The notes under the pieces are model-generated. The model was not told where the DNA came from. It was given only the letters and a program-made list of their open reading frames with translations, and did not search any database. Of a stretch of 38,549 nt of DNA, positions 22,912-32,670 are shown piece after piece; position 1 is the first letter of the stretch, and the number at the start of each line of letters is the position of its first letter. Made by a program: the position numbers and the translations under genes. This stretch comes from Scytalidium lignicola (Eukaryota > Ascomycota > Leotiomycetes), in assembly GCA_002812745.2 (NCBI GenBank), contig NCSJ02000382.1:1-38549 (forward strand). The letters are read 5' to 3'.

Positions 22912-23258
22912 AAAGACGGCGCAGGGTCACGTGAGCCACATGGTTGAGAGGTGTTGAGATTCCGGTAGTATAACAGTTAAGAGGCGCATCAGTAACCGTA
23001 ACCCTTCTATTAACGTAATTCTACCGCTGAGATAATTCTGCCTTGCCTGCTTGCATGAAATTCTCTGCTCCTCAGGCAGACAAAGCCTTGGTATAGATCT
23101 TCCCTTGATGTGATTTCACACAACTGTCGTAACCCTCTACCTGACAAAAGTCTAAAATTGGCTCCAAAAGAGTCCCTAACTAACCTTTTTCCAATTTTAG
23201 CTAGCGGCAGTTGTAGCCGAGAAGCTAAAACAGGTTGTCTTCAACGCTTTCACCCTCA

Positions 23259-23313
23259 CTCACCCTTGCTCACCTTGACTCAACCAAAACTGCCAGTAAA
23301 GCAGCTCTGCTCA
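23259..23313 (-). promoter_or_regulatory. Inverted counterpart of the TGAG array
   Basis: CTCA, the complement of TGAG, begins at 23259, 23269, 23279 and 23310, giving spacings of 10, 10 and 31 bp (about three turns). A further copy at 23255 is out of phase. Orientation is opposite to the array at 22855-22911, with about 350 bp between them. Confidence 0.4.
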
Positions 23314-24056
23314 CCTTTCCGAACAGAAACGGATTTTCTTCATGTCAGGATTATCGTGTGATAATCACCTGTTATTATATGTAAGTATTTAATCCCAGAG
23401 ATTCTTAAATTTGTGCAATCGGACACCACTATTGCAGTCAAATGATTATAAATCTAGATTTGTAATTACGACTTTTCCCTCCCAAAATACTGGATCGACA
23501 GGCCTAGATCTTTTACCATACAACGTATCGTGAATTGGTCATGGCAGCATTGTACCATATAGCAGCCAAAATGCCATGTGCATGGCAAGCAATACCAAAT
23601 AATGAAGCTTATCCTGAGCGAGTAGACTCAGAGATATGTGCACAGAGTGACATACCTGGGTTATCTGTGAGAGTGTCCGTCATCAGTATCGATAACTATC
23701 TATTCGTAGAACTTCTATAAATTGGAATATCAACCTTTCTCACCTGATTTTCTTCCCCAATCAGGCCTATTTAGTGTGACGGTTGGTAGTCATTGAGAAA
23801 GATCTATCATTCCGTGTCAAATGGCAGGTGGCAAGTGCCGGATCCATATTTTTCAAGTTGAGTTTGCTAGGTAGTTGTAATCGGTTGAATGGGAAGATCT
23901 GATTACAAAACATAATCATTTCCATGGAGGGGATCGTTTGTACAAGCCCCCTGTGAGACCCTAGGGTACTTATAAAGACACCATAGTTCTGTTCTGGCAT
24001 ATCATCTGTCGCATCAGTCGACGATAAACAACAGCTCAATTTTTTGTAAAGTCAAA

Positions 24057-25308
24057 ATATCAGCCTCTTCAAAATCAGATTCTCAACGTTGGCTCGATGT
24101 ACCTCCATCAGCTAACACTGTCCGTGTTCGCATCATCGACACCACGGGGAATTTGGCTGTCCCAGCCAGCGCTTTTCTCGAGCCAGCGGCCAAAGGTCAT
24201 GAATTGGTGAACGGAACAACATCCTGCTTCCTCATCGAAAATGAGCATCTTGGGAAGAAAGCTTTATTTGACTTAGGTCTTCGCAAAGATTGGTGGAATC
24301 TAGCACCCAAAGTCCGGGATAGTTTAGGCCATGTTGCGCTGTCTATAAAAGTCGACACAGACGTAACCGAGGTCCTTCAGAAAACTGGTATTCCGCTAGA
24401 CGAAATAAATGATCTAATCTGGAGCCATGCACACGCTGATCATATTGGAGATACGTCACGGTTCCCTGCCAGCGCAACTCTCAACCGGATGAGCCGGAAT
24501 CCGGACTCCTCGCATCCGATTTTGCTGGACGTCCAAATAAAGAGATCAATTTCAGCAAATCTACCTTCAAAATTGGTGGGTTCCCTGCTCTCAGACTTTT
24601 ACGATGATGGGTCGTTCTATCTGCTTGACACCCGGGACACGCCCGGGGCACCCCTGCGGCTTGGCTAGGGTTACCAGCAGGAACGCGGGGCAAGCTCGAG
24701 ACACCTTTATCCTCTTTGGTGGGGACGTTTGCCACTTCTGTGGTATGCTGAGGCCGAATCATACTCATCCGTTTCCGAAATCAAAATTCCCAAGCGCTGC
24801 CCTTCGAGTTGCAGACATCAACGATCTAGATGTGCTCTTAAGGCGCCATCCCCGGTTCCTTTCAACTTCGCGTGCTCCCGCGGCAGATTCCATTGAGCCT
24901 GCCCGAGTCTCACCATGGTGCCTTGTTTCAACCACTGAATGCAGCGCGTATGAAGACCCGGCCACGGCTCAGGCTACGCTCAACAACATTCGAGAAGCGT
25001 TTGACGAAGCAGAGAATGTCCTTGTTGCAGTGGCGCACGATAACAACCTCCTTCTCAAGAATAGTGGGAAATATGTGCTGCCTACGCTAAATGATTTACC
25101 AGAAGAAGACATTAATGGCTGGTATGAGAAAGGTTGGAAGGAGAAGCTGTACTGGTCTTGGCTTGGCTTGCTAGGTAAGGAGGACAAGAATGGGGAAATA
25201 AAACCGATGGAGCCTCATGTTATTGGGTATTGGAAGAATGGGAAGGAGTATGATAAGGCGGAGGAGATCCTTGACGAAGTTAAGCAGCAGTGGGCGTCAA
25301 CAGCATAG
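24057..25308 (+). pseudogene. Metallo-beta-lactamase-fold hydrolase, broken
   Basis: The sequence matches a fungal metallo-hydrolase family. It has an N-terminal WLDVPPSANTVRVRIIDTTG, the metal-binding SHAHADHIGD at about 24424-24450, a degraded 'DTPGHAPGH' segment at about 24627-24655, GGDVCHFCG, and AVAHDNN. The family includes lactonase-like enzymes that hydrolyse small esters, lactones or lactams; the substrate is unknown. The expected start codon reads ATA at 24057-24059 followed by TCAGCCTCTTCA. After ATLN (about 24482) some 15 family residues are missing. The frame then shifts three times: near 24484, at an extra base near 24595, and at C runs shortened around 24633 and 24645. Downstream of 24660 the frame is clean to the stop at 25308. 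C-run shifts could be sequencing errors, but the lost ATG and the deletion cannot be explained that way. Confidence 0.75.
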
Positions 25309-26109
25309 AAAACAGAGATCCAAGGTCTAAATGTGTCTTTAGACGCACAATAATTTGTCGATTTTTCTTAGTCTACTCCCCTCTACGTGTCTCTCGAGCC
25401 ATTTCATCTACTCATAGCTGTTCATTGCAAATTCTACACAAGTTTGTAGACTGTTCCAGGGTATATTAATTATGAACGCTGAGGACTACTGTTGTACCAG
25501 ACCGTATGTATTAAACCAGCTGCATCTCTTTTGTAGCCCCCATTACATAACTATTGACTTATATACTCCGTAGAGCAATATAGACTTTGTAAATGTATGA
25601 TATATAATGCCGGTTTCCAACCATCCACCTTTGTTCATTTATGCAGTATTTATATATTTATATCCGTTCCAGGGCCATTCACAGTTAGCGTTGCGATCGT
25701 TCTAGTGGATCCAGCTTACTCTGAAGACTTCTGGTGTCATAAATGAGCGCAACGCTAACCAAAGACTAGATGGTGGATTAATAATCAGCAGTATTCATTT
25801 CATCAAGCCCAGCTCTCACGCACACATGTCCGACTTTTTTTGACTCGAAATACCTTCGTAAGCTATTCACCAAACACGAGCTTCAACTAATAAAGGTTAA
25901 CCTGAAGTCTTTATCCGACACCCTTGGTTGGCTAGGGAGTTGAGTGTGCTTTGATGGTTTATCAAGGTCCTTCTCAAGGCTACATAAACTGCAGGGTACA
26001 GCGAAAGAAAGCACGTCCTAGCCCACGTTCTAAAATTCTCTTGATGTTTCGCACAATTGTTTTTCATTAATGCGGATAGATATTGGCTGACACTTTACCA
26101 TCTAAATAG
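25309..26109. other. Intergenic, with a small inverted-repeat element
   Basis: No gene is visible. A perfect 12-bp inverted repeat (GTTAGCGTTGCG at 25684-25695 and CGCAACGCTAAC at 25748-25759) encloses 52 bp. A and T runs near 25560-25670 may belong to the 3' region of the hydrolase gene. Confidence 0.4.
25684..25759. repeat. 76-bp hairpin with 12-bp perfect stem
   Basis: GTTAGCGTTGCG and CGCAACGCTAAC are exact inverse complements, with a 52-base loop. Flanks (TTCACA and CAAAGA) show no clear target duplication. It could be a tiny MITE, a protein-binding palindrome or a transcript hairpin. Confidence 0.5.
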
Positions 26110-27688
26110 TGCGATTAAACGCTTCCGGTATATTCAGAACTATTTCATTTAGTTATGTAACCTCCAAAGGGCTAACATTTGAATCTAGTCATGTATGAGA
26201 TGCATGAAAACCAGACGTACATGCTGTGGCTATGGGGCCGACAAGCTTTATGCATTTCCAGTCTATAGGGAAAACGGGCAACCAAGCCAACCTTTGTTTG
26301 CATCAATTGCTCGAAAGTGTACGATGCCTAAGCGTGTCCCCTCCCTTCGCACGGATGTCCTCACTATAGACAGACTGCCTCATAAGTCACTAGCAGAGAG
26401 GAGGGAATTGGCGCTCAGAGCCTTCTTCTATGACTTCTGTCTTATTTCGACCAACCAGGATCTCTCTCAGGGATACTTATCTGATCTTGGGATGATGACT
26501 TATGACATAGAAGCCAGACCAAACATAGTGAAAGTTTGTCAGGTTGTATCGCTTGCAAGCTATGGCCAGAGACTACAACGACCTCTGCTCTTGTATGAAG
26601 CCGAGGTGATCTATCAAGAGCTCCTTGGGACATTTGCAAATGCCATAGAAGGCTACTTCTCAAACGATACCGAAAATAGATTAGTTGCAATGATATTGGG
26701 AATTTATCAGGTATCTACTTCCAGATTCATGATCGATGTCCTTTGTCTGTAATAAAACCCATGACCAACTTGCCTACAGATAGCATTGGCTAGTGAGGCA
26801 GACCTTGGTGGCCATGAAACTCATGCCAACGGCCTTGCCGCGCTCATGAACATTGGGAACTTAACACTAAATCCGCTAAATACGTGGGGACCCAATCATG
26901 GACCAAGCTCGAGCAGCTCGCGTTTGCAGGTCAGGATCTCTTCCCAAACCCCTCAGTTACCTACTGAGTGACATATGACTAATGCCACCATTAGATTGGC
27001 AGCATGTTTTCTGTTCTCGCTTTGAGAAGTCAAGGTGAAACTCTGGACGACTTGCTACAAAAGCTTGAGGTGTTGTGGGCTAAGTGCGAAATCACGCTTG
27101 AATGGGAAGCTCTCATTATTCTCAAGAAAGAAAGCATCTCTCTGGAGCAGCGCTTTGCTTATTGGCAGGACTCGCGAGTTAGGGAGTTTAAACCTACCAC
27201 CGTGGCGCACATAGATAATCATCAGCAAGGTGTCTCGGAAATTTCCGCCGGCTTTTGGCCAGGTAAAGTTGACACTTACTTTGATCTTTATGTTGCCGGG
27301 GTTTGGAAATATCTTCCGCACGGCCCGGCTCTTGCTTATCTCTCTCATCATCAAAATGTCAGCCATCCTTAGGGACACGGACGATTCTCTGGGGTACATT
27401 CACACGTCACATTACATAGCTCAGGACATTGCTGCATCAATCCCGTACCATCTAACGGATGATTTGTACGCCTTTCTCAACAACCTCGGTACAAGCACAG
27501 AAATAACAGATCCAGGAAAATTCCTCGGAGGTTTACTTCTGATACATCCCCTTTATGTGGCCTCTCATACATCGATTCTACCAGAAAGGATGCGGGAGTA
27601 TATGCGAAGATGTCTTGAGTGGATTGGGTTGAATATGGGCCTTGGACAGGCTTCTTTATTAGTGAAGGTGAAGTTACCCACATCCTAA
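26110..27688 (+). pseudogene. Zn2Cys6 transcription factor, disrupted
   Basis: The second half of a Zn2Cys6 cluster (SCMRCMKTRRTCCGYG) starts at 26189 after an intron with CTAAC branch point and CTAG acceptor. A matching exon remnant ends at 26127 with C-D-stop-T-L-P and a GTATAT donor at 26128, so the spliced cluster would read CD-x-TLPSC with a TAA in place of Glu or Gln. The first Cys pair is no longer readable. A fungal-specific regulatory domain follows (RRELALRAFF, then RPLLLYEAEVIY, then an intron at about 26711-26779, then ALASEADLGGH). The frame breaks near 26915, 26985 and 27310 (an extra A in TGGAAATATC). It resumes with NIFRTARLLLISLIIK and ends MREYMRRCLEWIGLNMG. It would have been a nuclear DNA-binding regulator. 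Confidence 0.75.
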
Positions 27689-28434
27689 CGTAATCCGTTA
27701 CATTCCTCGATAATGCCCTAGCTAACCATTTATATAGACTCCAGGTATTAGCAAAGAATATTTAAAAAGCGGCTGTGTGCTCATATGGGCAGGTTTCCTC
27801 AGATAATGTAATTAATCATTCCTTGGTATTCATTTAGATCTCCTAGTGCATTTTCCGCGAGAAAATTCGGTATTTTATATATGTGTGTACGATCGTAACC
27901 TTGAGAGTGTCTGGCCAATTCGGAGTTACTGATGCTGTGACGGGAAGCATAAAGAGAAAACTCGTCGTCCATGATGCCCGGACGATGACTGCAATTCACC
28001 TCTAGATTATGTTTCTCGTCTTCCTGCTAGCCATTTTGCAGATACACTGTAACTATAAACCTTGTTTTTGGGTTGGAAAATCATAAATCAATTTATCTTT
28101 GAATTAGATATTAAAAATATATGTAAAATATAATATATGTGTAACAGCCCATACGCCAGCTGGCCATACACAAACTCAAAATGGTAGTATAGCTTACCTA
28201 CAAATATTCCTCCCACTTTTAACCTTTTATACTTCAATTTATCATCATATTTATTCAAATTCAAGCTGTCTTACGTTAATATGGCTATAATTGAGTTAAT
28301 TAACCCTTTTCCTAATGATGTACGAGATGCATTTCAAGCCTATATCTACGACAACTATGTGAACAGATATAAAATAGTGTATTAGTTGTAAAAATGCGGA
28401 AGTAAATGAAAAGCCATGACTTCTGTTTTATATA
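27689..28434. other. A+T-rich intergenic region
   Basis: I see no supported gene. A 34-codon frame at 28281-28385 (MAIIELINPFPNDVRD) could be the start of a lost transposon ORF. TGTAACAGCC at 28139 looks like an LTR start but has no matching end. Confidence 0.4.
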
Positions 28435-29512
28435 TCAAACAGTGTTCACATTATCCAGGATACCCGGCTGCAACTGTTCCAGCTTTTTACCTAGCTGCTC
28501 CCAGACATAATCACNTTTTTTTAACACCATCATCGTTTGTAATAAATGGGGCATATTTCTGCAGAGCTCCAGCCCGCATATATCCTCCGTGAGTCTGCCT
28601 TCCTGCCGAAGCCGCTATCACTATCAGCCTAGATCCCTCCTCCGCAGGGCGAGCAAACATAAATTCAAAGAGTTTGAAAAACACTTTGATGCCACCAGTA
28701 AGCCCGCCAGCCAGCTCGGTTTTGCAGAAGCATGGATCGAGGGAGTTGATTACGATAGGGTTTGAAATTCGAGATTTGTCATTTGTTATCGGATCGATGA
28801 TGGAGGCTAGTTTAACAATCACATACAACAGCAAGAGTTTCGAGAGATTGTATCTATTATCAAATATCCTCAGCGAACGTTTCTTTTGGAATTAGGATTG
28901 CGGCATCACTTACTGATTCATATCCATCACATTCGCACGAGTCTTGTCACTGAACCACGCAAAAATATCGTCCCCATGTTTCTCAGGGTACTTGGCTACA
29001 TCATACAGGGCTGAGCCTACAAACGTCATATGCGGCGTGACCCCATATGCTTTTGCGGTTTCCTTCAACTTTGGAATGAGCTGCAACGCTAGTAAAAAGG
29101 TGCCGATAACATTCACAGCTAGAGTCCGCTCTGTCCCATAAGCAACCTCAAATTTGACCGTCTGAATTCCGGCGTTGTTGATCAACACGTCTAAGCGGGG
29201 CAATTTGTTGACCTTGTCCACAAACCCCTTGACGGAATGAGGGGACTCAATATCGACTTCCCAGACTTCGAGAATATCAGGGCTGCATCTCAGTGAGGAT
29301 TCGATTTCGTCTTTGACCTTATTGCCCTTGGATGTGTTGCGGCAGCCAAGGATCACTTTGCTAGCACCGAGGCGAACAATATGTTTCGCGGCTTCTTTGC
29401 CTAGGCCCGAGCTGGCACCAGTGATGATGACGGTTTTGGAAGCAAAGGAAGTGGTCGGTTTGGGAATTTTGAGGATGAGCTGTGTATGGAGGAAGTTGCC
29501 GAAAGAGGGCAT
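28435..29512 (-). CDS. Short-chain dehydrogenase/reductase, two exons
   Basis: Exon 1 covers 29512-28914 and exon 2 covers 28853-28435. The 60-bp intron (28913-28854) has a GTAAGT donor and AATAG acceptor. The Rossmann cofactor motif TGASSGLG lies at residues 31-38, NNAG at 112-115, a candidate Ser at 167, and the catalytic Tyr201-x3-Lys205 (YNLSK) spans the splice junction. The architecture matches NAD(P)-dependent retinol dehydrogenase-like SDRs of about 330 residues. An ambiguous base at 28515 beside an A run (read on this strand) would shift the frame. With it skipped, the frame continues DYVWEQLGKKLEQLQPG to a TGA and totals 338 residues. It faces a Zn2Cys6 regulator across a 340-bp shared promoter. 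The substrate is unknown. Confidence 0.85.
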
Positions 29513-29852
29513 GATTGTACAATTGTTCTCAACAGTTCAACGGATGATATGATAGGTATTTGACTTGTACTCTCTTAAGTGGAATAACGAGGCTATTTAT
29601 AAAACCATTGTTGGCTGTAGAAAGGACTTAATTAAATAAGTCCATGGACGTATAACTTATTAGAGCAGATATAACATGATGACATCCCTGTCATGTCCGC
29701 GGAGATGAGTCACGTGAGTGGCCCCCCTATCCCGGCCAACAAGGCTGCGACGGCGAGCTCTCCCATCCACGACAACGTCCTCCACCCTTTCCATTGTCTG
29801 AACCCACAACAACCACCAGGACATTAACTATCCCCTCCCATCCCCCTCCCCT
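29513..29852. promoter_or_regulatory. Divergent promoter between dehydrogenase and regulator
   Basis: The 340 bp separate two outward-facing start codons. It contains CCGCGG at 29697-29702, a form a Zn2Cys6 dimer could bind (everted CCG/CGG), and TCACGTGA with the E-box CACGTG at 29711-29716. A pyrimidine tract (CTCCCATCCCCCTCCCCT) lies directly before the regulator ATG, typical of fungal core promoters. Binding is inferred. Confidence 0.5.
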
Positions 29853-32255
29853 ATGCAACCTCAGAGGGGTATGTCGGCTACCGTGGCCGTAAAACAATTT
29901 TACAAACCCGGTCGACGTCCCCGCGTCCCACTGTCATGTGATCCCTGCCGCACCAGAAAGTGCGTCGACTCCAAATAACCTAAGTCTCTAGGATGAATGC
30001 TGATGGAGCTAGACTGAAATGTAATCGTGAGAAGCCATGTCAGAACTGTACAGCACGCGACGAACAGACAATTTGCAGGTACAAAAGCTCCAAAAATGGG
30101 ACGACACCCATAGCTTATCAGGATGAGCATGGAGATCCAATGCAACAACGAATAGATCAGTTGGAAGGTCTGGTGAAGAGACTAATAGCCCAGCGCCAGG
30201 AGATTCCGCCAAATAATGTGGTTTACAGTCAGGACAGTCCGAAACCTGGGTCTGGATTTGTCAAGACCACTGTGGCGTCGGCTGCTTCAGATGTGGCGTG
30301 CAGCACAGGTACAACGGTGATTGACGGCGTCCATTCCGTGTATAAAGGTGCAGATGATTGGTACGATGTACTACAAGAGGTCATTCGTTTCCCTTTTTTT
30401 CCCTCCTTTCTTTTCTTTCTATTTTTAGCTCCTAGTTTTTCTTCCTTTAGAGCCATTTGACTAACTGTAATTTAGATCAACAAACTCAAGAAGGTCTGGA
30501 GCCAAACTCAAGATGATGAGACCGATTATAATGTGTATCCCACTCTGTCAAACACGGTCGATGGATCAAGCTTGCTCTTTGGTACAGTCAAGCAAATAGA
30601 AATGTTAGAAATACTAGCAACTTTGCCGCCTAAGCCTGAAGTTGATAAGTTGATATGCCAATTCTTTGATCGTGAAACCTTCCCTATAACTGTCGCTCGT
30701 AAGTTACGTCAAATAGTGTCTCGTACTAGGTATAAGCTCACAAAATCACCAGCTATCTTACATGAACCAACTTTCATGCGTGAGGTATTGATTTTGCCCA
30801 AATTGAACCTATCTCATTATTTTACTAATTTCTGAGTAGTATGCTGAGCATTGGAGAGACTCTTCGCGGACAAATGTCATATGGTTAGGCCTGCTATTTT
30901 CTATTCTTGGCATCACCATGCTCTCTTACCACCAATTCGAGGAGCCACCAGAGTATGAAGGAATGTCAGAGTCGCTATTTCAACTCTACCGGCTACGCAC
31001 AGCGCAGTGTTTAATTATTGGTGACATTGCCAAGTGTTTACCATACACACTTGAAACATTGCGCTTTAATGCAACAGCCGAACTGAATCGAAAAGATGAT
31101 AACAGTCGCGGTCTATGGATAATGTCAGGAGTCATAGTTCGGGCAGCAATAAACATGGGCTACCACCGCGATCCTTCTCAGTCATCATCGTCCATCTCGA
31201 TTTTGCAGGCGGAGTATCGACGCCGAGTCTGGTTGTCCGTGATAGGTATGGACGATATGGCCTCATTTCTAGTGGGTTTCCCTCGCATGATGCCAGCGAT
31301 CTACTCGGATACGATGGAGCCACGCAATCTTCATGACTGGGAATTATCTGACGATACTCTCGTTCTCCCACCGTCTAGACCACTGACGGAGCCTACACCT
31401 GCTACCTATTCGATTGTCAAGGGACGCCTGTTCCGTGCTCTTGGCCGCATCACCGATTTTAACAATACCCCGGGTCTAGGATCCTATGACACTGTAGTCG
31501 AAATTGACAACTCCTTGTATCAGGCATATCAGAATTTTCCCCCACACATGAGATTGTATGGCAGTGAAGGGAATTTTAATCCATTTAAAAATAAATCCGA
31601 TTTTTCAAACTTTCAGCTGCAGTCCATGTATCACAAAGGAATGTGCACCCTACATCGAAAATTCATCGCCAAGGGAAGGTTCGACCCTCGATACAATCTC
31701 TCTCTCGATCGCTGTATCTCGTCAGCTCTAGCACTACTAAATTACCAACATATCTTAGAGCCCTCTTGGTATAAATTTTCACAAACCAGGCAAATGTTAA
31801 CTCTCGCCGCCATGATACTATTTCTAGAGTTGGAACATAGACGGAGAGGCCTAGATATGGGTACACCCTCTGACAGCAGCATTCTCTTACGGGCATTGGA
31901 AAAGTCTTGTGCTCTTTGGGAAGTTGCGAAAAGCTCTTGTGATGAGGCTTTCAGAGTATATCAAATTTTGGCCAGCATGCTTTCGAGCTTTCAAACTGTT
32001 GCCCAGACTAGGTCTTCTCAAACACAAATCTTAGGGCCACTAGCTGAATTTCCTGGATTGAGCCCGAAACTTCAACCAACTAATGGCAACCTCTCTTTAG
32101 AGAAGGATTTGTTCGGAATGTCAAACGAAATGGATATTGATTGGGTTGGTCTCTCCTATCTTACCCAAGTTACCTTGTTATTGACTATAGAATAGGCTAC
32201 ATGGGATGCGTTCATCGAAGGCGCTAGTTTTGAAGAGGAGCTGTTTGACTTATAG
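29853..32255 (+). CDS. Zn2Cys6 fungal-specific transcription factor, five exons, intact
   Basis: Exons 29853-29959, 30013-30379, 30476-30784, 30840-32144 and 32196-32255 join in frame to 715 residues. The binuclear cluster has Cys29, Cys32, Cys39, Cys45, Cys48 and Cys57; the first intron splits it after the first Cys pair. A basic segment (KPGRRPR) precedes it and a heptad-like linker (MQQRIDQLEGLVKRLI) follows, which suits dimerisation. The fungal_trans regulatory domain includes YRLRTAQCLIIGDIAK, GLWIMSGVIVRAAINMGYHRDP and EYRRRVWLSVIGMDDMASF. The last intron (32145-32195) restores the acidic C-terminal tail FIEGASFEEELFDL, a plausible activation end. A second ATG at 29871 is in frame. The divergent dehydrogenase is a candidate target. 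Donors of introns 1 and 2 (GTGCGT, GTCATT) are non-ideal. Confidence 0.9.
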
Positions 32256-32670
32256 GGCATTCATCTTGTGAGGTGGTGAAAATCCTTGAAATAGCTCGAG
32301 CGATAATGAGCTATGTAAAAAACTATTACACTATTTTAATTAAATATAATTTCAGTTTAATCTTGCAATAGAGTCTACTTATCACAGGCTATAATTCGAT
32401 ACAAAAACTATATATTATATATCTCTAGCTTATAGTATACTAAAGGTTTAATTTAATTTATAATATCTAGAATATATATAAGGAGTTAGGCGTTGGATGG
32501 ATTTGGATTGAGAGCGGATGAGTTCCGCGTCGGGATACCGCTCCGACGCCGATGATTATTGCCGCTTATTCCCCCGCCTTTGGCCAACTTCACCAATTTG
32601 GCCTTTACATATACATTATCAACTGGTCCCGGAACTAGGAAGGACTTGAATTCTAAGACGTCTGTCTGCA
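32256..32670. other. Intergenic, A+T-rich then promoter of next gene
   Basis: No gene is seen. The first 220 bp are A+T-rich with short TATA-like repeats. The second half has ordinary composition and CT-rich patches leading to the ATG at 32671. Confidence 0.4.

Larger units (their letters stand above)
22170..24056. other. Gene-poor spacer of normal composition
   Basis: Composition changes abruptly near 22330 from A+T-saturated to ordinary. I find no convincing gene. The content is a short imperfect tandem repeat (22559-22630), two arrays of phased TGAG motifs in opposite orientation (22855-22911 and 23259-23313), and a 10-bp inverted repeat CTAAAATTGG/CCAATTTTAG (23152-23161, 23191-23200). 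There is also a CACGTG site at 22928-22933. Short open frames in 22351-22913 and 23535-24039 look like chance. Confidence 0.5.

Noticed and set aside
22351..22913. Several overlapping open frames around the tandem repeat
   Set aside because: They arise from the repeat and purine bias and show no domain or splice structure.
23767..24039. 90-codon minus-strand frame beginning at TTG
   Set aside because: It lacks an ATG and homology and overlaps the likely promoter of the hydrolase gene.
26195..26752. ATG at 26195 as start of an intact regulator
   Set aside because: The frame enters in the middle of a Zn2Cys6 cluster behind a clear intron acceptor, so the gene starts upstream and is broken.
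28139..28434. TGTAACAGCC as a possible LTR start
   Set aside because: No matching 3' terminus, polypurine tract or second copy is visible.
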